Below are positions 52,631-62,543 of a DNA stretch of 64,000 bases, one piece after another. How positions within the stretch are numbered: the stretch's first letter is position 1; each line of letters begins with the position of its first letter. The stretch covers positions 1-64,000 of the forward strand of contig JBNGIQ010009373.1 of the NCBI GenBank assembly GCA_049999765.1, written 5' to 3'. A program made the position numbers and the translations under genes. This DNA comes from Phaeoceros laevis (Eukaryota > Anthocerotophyta > Anthocerotopsida > Notothyladales). The notes under the pieces are model-generated. The model ran no database searches. It was not told the origin of the DNA and saw only the letters and a list, made by a program, of their open reading frames with translations.

Positions 52631-53166
52631 CGCTACTCTAGTCGTGATCGTATAATCAAGAAAATATTAAGCTAGAATCAAAAGAAATAGATTCCGCGTA
52701 TGCACGCGATGGAGTTCGGTCCTTATAGAGAGTCCATTAGAGTCTACTAGTAAGTTAGGGGTAGTCCTGAAGGGCTTACTAGCCTAAAGGAGTACAATAG
52801 TGAACCCATTGTAAATTGTTGCTGTAATTATAAGAAAAGGTGCTCGTATACACAAAAGAAAAAGAAAAGGAGAGTTTATTAGAGACACACTTTTTCATTA
52901 GTATATAAATAATTAAAATAATTAGCTGCTATCAAGGAATCCACTTAGAGAGCAAGCCTATATAGCCTAGACTAGGCGGTGGTCTTGAGCCAGCTAAGAC
53001 GCACCAGCATCAACCTTTTTTAACCTATCTGGGTCTTACCTAGGACGCACTCGCAGCAACCTTATTTTAACCTATGTGGGTCGTACGGTCTAACCCGTGC
53101 TGACTTTTCTTTTCTATTAACCTGCCATACTTTTTGAGCTTTTGAGTGAATTGTGTTGTACAAGTC
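52631..53166. repeat. AT-rich spacer with short direct repeat
   Basis: Near 52998 and 53041 two units of about 45 bp share GACGCAC, CAACCTT, TTTTAACCTAT and TGGGTC. No gene, and no SET-domain exon downstream of the SRA gene. Confidence 0.5.
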
Positions 53167-55747
53167 CTATGCAATTAGTGCGAGTGGAGATTGTGAGCAA
53201 CAAGGTAGACTTGAGGAGCAATAAGGTAGACTTGAAGATTGCCAAAATGATACACATACTTCCCCGTTTGTCAAAGGCTCTTGGCCACTCAATCTACTAA
53301 GCTCAAAGAGTGGTGCCAAAGGGCCCTCGATGCACTTGTCAATTTTGTACAGGCCACTATACGTAAACAAGAACCGGTGCCGTTCGTGTTCACAGGGACA
53401 TTCCGAGTAAGGCGGATCGGTAGTCGATGCTTCTGACTGTTCTGCAGTTGGCAAAAGGAAGGGTTAATGTAAATGGGGCTGCACAATGAGTATATTGATA
53501 TATATGAAGTCTAGACTCTAAAATTCTAAATCTATGCTTACTTTCATGGCAGTATTGGCTTCGTTCATTCTCCGAGTGCGCCGGGTCCGCTTCCTCACAC
53601 GGGACCGCTTCTCTCGCCGTCTCCGCCTCCGTCTCCGGGGCCGGCCCCCATCGTCATGTGCGCCTGGGATCTGGCCGCCCCGCCTGGGCTTCCTGTCGTC
53701 TGCACTGACGCAAGTAGTGGCCGTCATCCTTATTGGACCTCTCATTGTCAATATTCTTCCTCACTTGCCCTATGCATTTGCGCTTCTGGGCAGTTGCAGC
53801 TTTGTTTCGGATACGCCGGCCGCCCTCTCCGCTGTATGTGACGGTGTCGCCGTTGTCCTTGTCCCCCTCGTAGTCACCAGACATGACCATGCTTGTTGCA
53901 ATGGGCAGCTCAACTGGGATAGGGCCACAGGCTGAGCCATCCTGCAAAGGGTTAATTATAGGCATCAGGCAAACCTGGTGAGGCCAATTTGATCACGGCT
54001 TCGAATCAGAACTACCATCACCAGGCCATTGGACAGACCTAACTTTAGAGCTGCGCACGCATGCATCTCTTTCTGCTGCAATTGACCATGGCATGGACAA
54101 ATGCCAGACACATTAGGTTCCAAGAATTACAAAGGAGGAGCTCCGCACCTTGTAGAATATGTAGTCTGGTGGAGGCTTACGGCCACGCTTAGCTGAAACA
54201 TAGTCGATTCCATGGACGTGTCGTCGGTGGAGGCCAACGGCTGCCAGCCCTGCTCGAGAGTCGCAGGTGAACCCGACATAAAAACCAGGAAGCACCCCGA
54301 TTCCGTTTGTCGGGAAAATGACCCGATTTTCACTCCTAGTCTGCATTTCATGATCAGCAACAACAATGGATGAGCACCTCAGGTTTGCTAAGCGAGACAT
54401 ATAGACATAAGCAGAAGAATAATCCAAAAGGAGGAGGGCAATTGCAAGGAAAGGCATGGATGCCACCTTCGTCAATGCCCACAGGTCAGGGCGCTGGCGA
54501 ACCTGCAAAGAAATGAGATGGTGGTCTTGTCAGCGCACAAGCGAAATGAGATGAAATGGTGAACGTGCGCAATTGCAAATTTTGGGGAACCTTCGAATCT
54601 AAATGGCAAGAATTACCCTCTTGGTCTTCGCGAGCCTTGCTCGTTTCTCCTCTGACTGCGCAGCAAGCGCTCCGTGCATATGCGTGCCACGGCAAAGCAT
54701 GTTAGCACCTGCTCAAATTCTTCTGGCAATTTTTGCCTAAAACGTAGATCTATCTCCAAATTCTGACCTCTTCCCCCTTGTGGTAGACATCTCGCCAGTA
54801 GAAACTCCAGAATTCAACCATCTTATAATTACGCCTGTTCGGATTGTTCTTACAAGTCAGAGTTGGTTACCCACTGCATCCAGTACTCGTGGTCGGGATC
54901 GTTCTGAACGGGTTCCGCTTTTCTCAGCTGTTCATGGAATGAGCACAATCATGCATGCATGAATGTTCAAGTGGTCAGCCGGTATGCAGCAGGGGACTCC
55001 CCAAGGCCTGTCCAACAGCATCAAGTAAATCTACGTAATATGCAGATCTCCGTACTAACCGGTAGCGGTGTTTCTGCCCACACAGGAGCTTGAGGGAGCG
55101 GTTCCATGGCCATCCCATGATCAGGCCGGCTAAGCCTCGAGCTCCACGACGTCGACGGGGTGGAGCATATTTCATTTGCATTATCGGCGTCTGCTGTAGC
55201 TTCAGGGTGATGAGATATTGATGTGGATGGAGGATCGTTTTGCTCTCTCTTGCGTTTCTTCGCCTTCTTCTCCATTGCTGTAATTCTCCGAGCTCTTCTC
55301 ATCTCCGGTAAATGAGATGTCGGCATGTCGCAGATGCAAGAATTGATGCAGGCTTGGCTATGCTCACGGCCCCCTGCATTTCGCCTATTGCACATGGCTG
55401 GCGTGGTTACCGGAGGTCCCTGTTGCGTCCCAAGCGCTAGCTGAGGGATTGAAACTTTTTTCTGGCGCACTGGCTCTCCTCCACAGTTTAACACGATTGT
55501 GACGGTTAGCACTCGCGAGCTCTGCTTTGCTTGAAGTAAGTCCTGAGCAGGGGCCGGCTGGATAGGGGCGTACGCGTGAAGATTGAAATTTCAGCCAGGG
55601 GCGTGAGGATTGAAATACCTTGGTGGTAAGCTGTTCATAGCCAGCCACCTTGCTGGCTAGAAAGGAAAACGCAAACGTTTCGTGAGGACTGAGGAGCTGA
55701 ACCGGTTTGTTTTTTGAGTCGAAGGGAAATGGACAAATGAGATCCAT
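53167..55747 (-). CDS. SRA-YDG domain protein lacking a visible SET domain
   Basis: Multi-exon minus-strand gene resembling the middle of SUVH proteins. N-terminal exons are Lys/Arg-rich (MEKKAKKRKREQN, nuclear-localisation type). Then comes a helical stretch (EFEQVLTCFAVARIC, VRQRPDLWALTK) placed like the SUVH pre-SRA helix. The YDG segment is GIGVLPGFYVGFTCDSRAGL, AAVGLHRRHVHGIDYVSA. The SRA segment is PIATSMVMSGDYEGDKDNGD and VTYSGEGG. The last exon has FTYSGLYKIDKC and LFELSRLSGQEPLTNGE. Known SRA domains bind methylated DNA. The frame ends at 53167 and no pre-SET/SET motif follows in the next 3 kb, so it would be SRA-only or a truncated SUVH. An Arg-rich run lies near 53580-53640. The start at 55747 and several exon borders are uncertain. 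Confidence 0.7.
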
Positions 55748-56829
55748 GAGTAGGAGAAAACTGAGGAGCTAAACCGTGGCGGGGGTCAATGGCAAACGTC
55801 AGAGTGGAAGCAAATTTGGATGGACAATTTTAGACCGAGTAAGAAGTCTTCAGATGGGCTGGTGGATGTTGGAGGACAGTCCCTCTCGAGATCTGAAAGG
55901 AGAGAGACTTGTCTGAGGAGTTGCCGACGGGCTTATTCACCCCTGACCAAGTTCAAGCAGCTTCGGTGATCCATTCTGAAAAAACAGACTGCTATGAGGA
56001 CGAGTCTGACTAAAAATTGTGGGATGTTGTGATAAAAACTGGTGGATCGTTACAACAAATTCTAACGGATTTTACTTTTTGCGAGAATTTGAGAGGTTGC
56101 CTCATGGGAATTCATGTGGTTTCCTTGACCCGACATGATTATGGGCAGATTCATCTGGAAGTCGTGGAGAAGGGCTGAAACGGTATACTTACTACGTTGT
56201 CGGCTCACTGACGGAGAATGCAAGCCTTCTTAAGGCCCTGCAGAAAACAGTGGATGTGGAGTAAGTACCTCTGCAATTCTGAAGAAACACATAGAAACAT
56301 GTTACCTCTACTAGTATTGTTTACCAACACAACCACTTGCACTGTGTACAGAATAGGATAACGCCTGCAATCATGGATCGCACCTTGTGAACATCTCTCC
56401 AAGCCTGGTTGTGGGCCTCAGGCAAAGGAATATCACCAGCTTGTGACTCACCTGTCTGTGATTCTGCTTGGGTTCTTGCTCTGTACAAGGATGGATCCTT
56501 CCTTTTACCAACTGTGGCAACTGCTCAAAGAAAAAGGCACTTTAAAAGCAGATCAACACCTGGAATTGGGGCAGGAGCACGTCCACAACATCAAACGTAC
56601 CACAGGTGAAGAAGCAATTCCGATCAGTATTGGCCAGTCCTTAAATGGATCACAAATCTTTGTTCGTGAAGTCGGTTGCTAGCCAGTATGCACAGCGGCA
56701 TGCACCTAGCATCAATTCGACTCGTTCTTTCTCTTCATTCTTGGGAATCTCGGTGAGCAACTCGGTGGCAACAGGAAGCAGTGATACCAGAGCACTAAAG
56801 CCATGGAGGACATGCCTGCTCGCCATCAC
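55748..56829. other. Intergenic
   Basis: About 1.1 kb between the SRA gene start and the true terminus of the PPR-DYW gene. No gene recognised; plus-strand frames near 56440-56680 match nothing. Confidence 0.4.
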
Positions 56830-59800
56830 CTACCAGTAGTCCCCACAGGAACATTCCCCCTCCTTGTAGACATGGAAGCGACTAGCATCCCGGCAGATGA
56901 TGGTTCGCTTTTCTACTTTTTATATGTAAGCTGTTGCTGTGTGACAGTCCACACATACATGAAGATTTTTTGCAAGTCGTATGGTTGTACCCTCAGGTGT
57001 CTTATTCAGGGCATACGCTATAGCCAATTTCGCGCTGTGCCCACATAGCTCAGCTTCCTTTTCACCAGCAAATACCCAAGTGGGGCACACATCCTTCTTC
57101 AGTTTCGGGACTAGCTGTTCCAGACTTGCATAGATACCCTCACTCTCAGGATGCTTCTTGTCCCCAACTACAAACTTGTGCAACACTCCACCCATGTCAG
57201 TCCACCAGCTCTGACCTGGCGCCTTCCATGCCCTACGTTTCTTTCTCCTTGCCTGCAACTCCTCCGCCTGCTTCAACATCTTAGCCCTTGCATAAATGTT
57301 GGACATCAAAACAAAAAATGCAGCCTCATCCCCATCCAACCTGACTGCAAAATCAAAAGCCTGTTGCCCGATCTCAACGTTACGCCACTTCCAGCAAGCA
57401 GCTAACAGCGTGAACCACACTGCAACAGTAGGAGGGAAAGGCATGGTCTTGGCCATATGTAGTGCCTCGCCCGAATGACCCGCACGCCCCAGTAAATCCA
57501 TCATGCATGTGAAGTGGTCTGCAGTTGCACTTATGCCGTAGTCTGTCCTCAACACTTCAAAGTATTTTCGGCCTTTGTCCACTCGACCTGCATGACTGCA
57601 CACTGTCAGCACACTAAGAAATGTGATGCCATCAGGCTGTATGCCTTCCAGCGCCATCCTGTTGAGCAAGTTAAACACGTCCTCACTATCACCTTGATGT
57701 GCATATCCACCCATCAGTGCACCCCAAGCCTCAACGCTTCTTTCAGGCAGTGAATCAAACACCTCCTGTGAGTCAAACATGCTCCCAAACTTCGCATACA
57801 TATTTACCAGCGCTCCACCCACAAACACATCACCTTGCAGTCCTCGTTTCTTAATCTCTACATGGAGTTGCTTTCCCAGTGGCAGAGCAGCTACAGCTGC
57901 ACATGCCTGTAGCAGGCATAAATATGTCACAGAATCAGGAGCAGTAAGGCCTTCCTGTTGCATACTGCTCTTAAGACTAAGGCCTTCTTCACCCATCTCC
58001 TGTTGGGCATCGCGGTCCATGTTGCAACATTCCTCTTGGGAAGTTTGTCGAACAATCAGCGAGCATCCTCTAAGCAACCACATTTTGCATTCATGTTCGC
58101 CACCTAGAATCACATCGTCTTGCATTCCTCGTTCTTCTATCTGTGAATGCAGCTGCTTGCCATCATGAAGACCTCCTACCCCTACACTGGCACATGCCTG
58201 GAGGGGGCATACATATGTAACAGAATCAGCAAGGAGTTGCATACTTTTGTAAAGCCTAAGGGCTTCCTCACCCAACCCGTGCTGGACATACCCTGCAAGC
58301 ATTGCATTCCATGTTGGAACAACCCTCTCTGGGAGTTTGTCAAACAGTCGGCGAGCATCCTCTAAGCTACCACATTTTGCATACATGTTAACCAGGCTGC
58401 CGCCAAGAACCACATCCACTTCTAGTCCTCGTTCTTCAATCTCTGCATGCAGCTGCTTGCCATTCTGACGACCTCCTACACCTACACTTGCACATGCATG
58501 TAGGAGGCATAAATATGTAACAGAATTGGGAGTCAGGCCCTCTTGTTGCATACTGCCGTAGAAACTAAGCGCTTCCTGATCCATCCCCTGAAGGGCGTAC
58601 CCTGCAAGCATCGCGTTCCATATTACAACATTCCTCTCTGGCAGTTTGTCGAACAGTCAGCGAGCATCCTCTAAGCTACCGCATTCTGCATACATGTTGA
58701 CCAAGCTGTCGCCGAGAACCACATCCACCTGCAGTCCTCGTTCTCTGATCTGTGCATGCAGCTGCCTCCCCTTGTGAAGACCTCCTACACCTAGGCTGGC
58801 GCATGCATGTAGGAGGCATACATATGTAACAGAATTGGGAGGAGTGAGGCCTTCCTGTTGCATACTGCTGTGAAGACTCAGGGCTTCCTCACCCATCCCC
58901 TGCTGGGCATAACCTGCCAGCATCGCAGTCCATGCTACAGCAGTCCTCTCTGGAAGCCTGTCAAACAATCGACGAGCATCTTCTAAGCTACCGCATTTTG
59001 TATACTTGTTAACCAAGCTGCTGCCTAGAACCACATCCTCTTGCAGTCCCCGTTCTCCGATTTCTGCATGCAGCTGCTTTCCCTGGTGAAGGCCTCGTAC
59101 ACCTAAAGTAGCACATGCCTGCAGTAGGCATACATATGTTACAGAATCCAGAGAGAGGCCCTCCTGTTGCATACTGCTGTAGAGACTAAGGGCTTCTTCC
59201 CCCATACCGTGCTGGGCATAACCTGAAAGCATTGCCGTCCATGCTACAACAGTCTTCTCTGGAAGTCTTTCAAACAATCGACGAGCATCCTCTAAGCTAC
59301 CACATTTTGCATACATGTTGACCAAGCTGCCACCTAGAACACCATCCCCTTGCAGTCCCCGTTCTCTGATCTGTGCATGCAGCTGCTTTCCGTCATCAAT
59401 GGCTCCTACACCTACACATGCCTGCAGCAGGCATGCATATGTAACAGCATTGGGGAAAGTGAGGCCCTCCTTTTGCATACTCCTGTAAAGACTGAGAGCT
59501 TCCTGACCCATCCCCTGCTGAGCGTATCCTGCAATCATCGCATTCCATGCTACAACATTCCTTTCCTCAAGTTCGTTGAACACGCTGCGAGCATCCTCTA
59601 AACTACCACATTTTACGTACATGTTAACCAAGCTACCACCTAGAACCACATCCTCTTGCAGTGCCCGTTCATTGATCTGTGAATGCAGTTGCTTTCCCTC
59701 ATGCAGGGCTCCTACACCACTAGTTGCACATGCCTGGAGCAGGCATGCATATGTAACAGAATTGGGAGGAATGAGGCCTTCCTGTTGCATACTTCTGTAA

Positions 59801-61221
59801 AGAGTAAGAGCTTCTTGACTCATCCCCTTTTGCGCATACCCTGCAATCATGGCGTTCCATGTTACCACACTCCTCTCTCGAAGTCTGTCAAACAATTGAC
59901 GAGCATCATCTAAGCTTCCGCATTTTGCATACATGTTAACCAAGCTGCTGCCCAGAACGACATCCTCTTGCAGTCCTCGTTCTTTGATCTGTGAATGCAG
60001 CTGCTTTCCCTCATCAAGAGATTCTACACCTACATTGGCACATGCTTGAAGCAGGCATAAATATGTAACAAAATTAGGAAGAATGAGGCCTTCCTGTTGC
60101 ATACTGCTGTAAAGACTAAGGGCTTCCCGATTCATGCCCTGCTGCGCGTACCCTGCAATCATCGCAGTCCAGGCTACAACATCCCTCTCGGGAAGCCTGT
60201 CAAACACTCTGCGAGCATCCTCTAAGCTCCCGCACTTTGCATACATATCAACCAGCCCAGCTTGAACAAATCTATCGGCCTTCCCTGGACTCGCAAGAAT
60301 GTGAGCGTGGACCTCCTTGCCAGCAACTAGATCTCCCACAGCGGCACAAGCCTTTAGAACTGCTGAATAGATTCGGTTGTCGGGCTTGACGGTAGTTGTC
60401 TCGCGCATTTGTCGGTACAGTAGTATAGCCTCTGCAGCCCCAGCAGCCTCTCCGTGTTTAGCAAAGGCAAATATGATGGTAGCCCAGTTATAAGCGTCCG
60501 GTGTAGAGACTTTGGTAAACACTCGCATGGCATCCTCCAACCTCCCAAGCGAAGCGTACAGACCGATGACGTGCGTGGCCAAGAACGCGTCCCCTTCATA
60601 CCCGCTTTTGACAGTGAGAGCATGGATGCGTCTGCCCAAAACCAGGTCCTTGCCCTCGGTGCACCTCTTGAGTACACGATAAAAGAGATTGTTGGGCACA
60701 TGGCATCCCCGCAGCACTAGCAGGTTCAGCACATCCACAGCGTCAGAAATCCGACCACCCTCACATAGCTTGCTGCACATTTCGATCTCCAAACCGACCT
60801 CATGAGGTGCAAAAGCTCCTCGCCCTTGCCCTGAGGTGGATAAAGACTCAGGAGTCCTCATCGTTCGAGCGTCCAACGTTCCTAGCTGCGAGTCCACCCA
60901 AAGGGCCTCCTTCCACACCTTGTGTTCATAATCAGGAAGTCGCCCGAGAGCCTGTTTGCTCTGTCTACGGTCCCACCATTGTATCGGATCTGCAAAAAAC
61001 TGGTAGCGTAAAACCTCATAGAGGCCCTCCGCAGGCATTCCTTCCTTTCCAAACGCTGCAGAGCTTTGGGCACACCAGACCTTTTCTGCTGGGTTGCTCA
61101 GGGCTCCGAAAACATCAGTCGCAAGTACTAGTCCTTGCATCCGATGCGCCCGCTCTGGGACTGCTGACAGACATGTACTCAATGCCGAGCTGGTCAGCTT
61201 GCAGTCCAGTGTAGGGGCCAT
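56830..61221 (-). pseudogene. Giant PPR-DYW gene with in-frame stops and N-terminal PDF-like motif
   Basis: One frame runs 1463 codons from the ATG at 61221 to the TAG at 56830, broken only by TGA (58657-58659) and TAA (56920-56922). Residues about 67-112 (EVLRYQFFADPIQWWDRR ... LPDYEHKVWKEALWV) resemble the OSB PDF motif. Then comes a long PLS array whose ~100-residue units are near-copies (SMQQEGL, LLQACA, GKQLH, LVNMYAKCGSLEDAR, MIAGYAQQGM). E/E+ follows (PGQSWWTDMGGVLHKFVVGD), then a DYW deaminase-type domain with CVDCHTATAYI, the TAA, and KRTIICRDASRFHVYKEGE ... CSCGDYW. The catalytic HSE reads HSA (Ala codon 57031-57033). One repeat near 58000-58110 is read out of frame between two small deletions. 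Intact members edit organellar RNA; this copy looks disabled, or functions only as a truncated protein. Confidence 0.85.
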
Positions 61222-61513
61222 CTGTTGAGCACATGATCGTCACGAGCTGGATGCTCTAACGTGGTGAGCAACCACGGTGAGGTGAGGCAGAAAGAATTTG
61301 GCACACAATCTGGGAATGCTGAAAACAAAGTTTTCTTCCCATGTGGAGTCGGCTAAACACCATAATCACCTTACTACTTCTGCCATCCCTTACAGATGTG
61401 TATAAGGAACGACAGTGACTCCTAGTCCCTACATTAACCCGACATGAACCATTCTTCCGGCTCGACGGAGAGAGCAAACTCCTGATTGTAGAGCTCAGTT
61501 GGCAGCAGCAAGT
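61222..61513. other. Upstream region of giant PPR gene
   Basis: Short promoter/leader region; no further feature seen. Confidence 0.4.
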
Positions 61514-61663
61514 CCACGTAGACATTGAGTCTTCGTACGAGTCAGCAGGCTGGTTAGAGACAGGTGGGATGATCAGGCAGCTGTTTCTCCACGTAGACAT
61601 TGAGACTTCGTACGAGTCAGCAGGCTGGTTCGAGACAGGTGGGATGATCTGGCAGCTGTTTCT
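61514..61663. repeat. 75-bp tandem duplication
   Basis: Two copies with a 75-bp period (61514-61588, 61589-61663) share CCACGTAGACATTGAG, CTTCGTACGAGTCAGCAGGC and GACAGGTGGGATGATC. A third, diverged copy of the GGGATGATCNGGCAGCTGTT part occurs near 61890, before the second tRNA gene. Confidence 0.92.
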
Positions 61664-61740
61664 CCGTCTACCTGTCTACCTGCCTCTCGACCCGGTCAAA
61701 CTGCCAAGTACCAAAAACTTGAGATCCATACCCAATTCTG

Positions 61741-61832
61741 TCCGACTTGCCGAATTCGAACCAGCGGCCTAAGAATCTCGGCCCACACGCCCTCACTACA
61801 GTCCTCCGCTCTACCAACTGAGCTAAAGTCGG
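61741..61832 (-). tRNA. tRNA-Tyr (GTA), 19-nt intron, slightly degenerate
   Basis: The acceptor stem CCGACTT/AAGTCGG pairs perfectly. D-arm is TAGCTCAGTTGGTAGAGC, anticodon loop CTGTAG, and a 19-nt intron follows one base after the anticodon, as in all plant nuclear tRNA-Tyr genes. The spliced length is 73 nt. The anticodon stem 3' side reads TTCTT, relying on two G-U pairs, and the B box is GGTTCGAATTC instead of ending TCC, so transcription or folding may be weaker than in its neighbour. Confidence 0.85.
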
Positions 61833-61990
61833 CTTGCAAGAATAAAGTCAGCTAAGATTTTTTATTAACAGACTGGTCCGAGTCGAATGGGATGATCGGG
61901 CAGCTGTTGTTTCGTCCACGTGTCTCGCGTCCTGGTCAAGCTGCCAAGTAACCAAAAATAACCACGCGTATACCATTTTCCTGGCTATAC

Positions 61991-62074
61991 TCCAACTTGC
62001 CGGATTCGAACCAGCGACCTAAGGATTTCTGCCACAACTACAGTCCTCCGCTCTACCAACTGAGCTAAAGTCGG
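61991..62074 (-). tRNA. tRNA-Tyr (GTA), 11-nt intron
   Basis: CCGACTT pairs AAGTTGG with one G-U. A box is TAGCTCAGTTGGTAGAGC, anticodon loop CTGTAG, an 11-nt intron follows the base after the anticodon, the anticodon stem is GAGGA/TCCTT, and the B box is the consensus GGTTCGAATCC. Spliced length is 73 nt. It lies 158 bp from the first copy within a duplicated ~250-bp unit. Its 5' end faces the UPF0060-like gene 94 bp away. Confidence 0.92.
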
Positions 62075-62168
62075 ATGACAATAATCTCAGCTCGTTTGTA
62101 TTTTGATTTAAAAACACAAAAAGCCTTTCACATCGTTGGTAAACCAACTAGACTCTAGAGCGGCAAAC

Positions 62169-62543
62169 ATGGAATCCTACAACGCTCTAAGCGCTTTCCT
62201 GGCTGTGCTGCTCTTCGTCGCAGCAGGGGTAGCCGAGATTGGCGGAGGGTGGCTGGTGTGGAAGTGGAGGAGAGATCGTTGGCACTGGGGCTTCGGGATT
62301 TTGGGCGGAGTGGTGCTGATTCTTTACGGCATCATTCCCACGTTCCAGAAGCAGGAATTCGGGCGGACTTACGCTGTCTACGGGGGCTTCTTCATCGTGC
62401 TCTCGTTGCTGTGGGGATGGGCTTTGGACGGCAACAGGCCCGACCGCTGGGACCTGTTGGGAGGTGGAATCGCCATTGCCGGAGCCTGTGTCGTCTGCTT
62501 TGTTCCCAGGACAGCACCAGCACCCCCTCGTGTACAAGCGTAG
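62169..62543 (+). CDS. UPF0060/YnfA-like small membrane protein
   Basis: Intronless ORF of 124 aa with four predicted membrane helices. It has the full signature of the bacterial UPF0060 (YnfA) family, relatives of small multidrug-resistance transporters: FVAAGVAEIGGGWLVWKW, GFGILGGVVLILYGIIPTFQ, EFGRTYAVYGGFFIVLSLLW, GWALDGNRPDRWDLLGGGIA and IAGACVVCFVPR. The ATG at 62169 follows AACATGG-type context and is the first in the frame. The family is overwhelmingly bacterial, so lateral transfer into this plant lineage is likely. Transport substrate is unproven; E. coli YnfA-type proteins have been linked to efflux. The promoter must fit in the 94 bp to the divergent tRNA gene; TTTAAAAA at 62107 is TATA-like. 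Confidence 0.87.
   Translation: MESYNALSAFLAVLLFVAAGVAEIGGGWLVWKWRRDRWHWGFGILGGVVLILYGIIPTFQKQEFGRTYAVYGGFFIVLSLLWGWALDGNRPDRWDLLGGGIAIAGACVVCFVPRTAPAPPRVQA

Noticed and set aside
52975-53090. CRISPR-like array
   Set aside because: Only two diverged units without spacers of regular size, in plant nuclear DNA.
53518-53751. Arg-rich ORF as a separate small basic protein
   Set aside because: It is an alternative frame of the SRA gene region, with no independent start context.
58657-61221. The 854-codon PPR ORF as a complete gene
   Set aside because: It ends in mid-repeat at a TGA, and the same frame continues through more repeats to E/E+ and DYW, so it is part of one broken gene.
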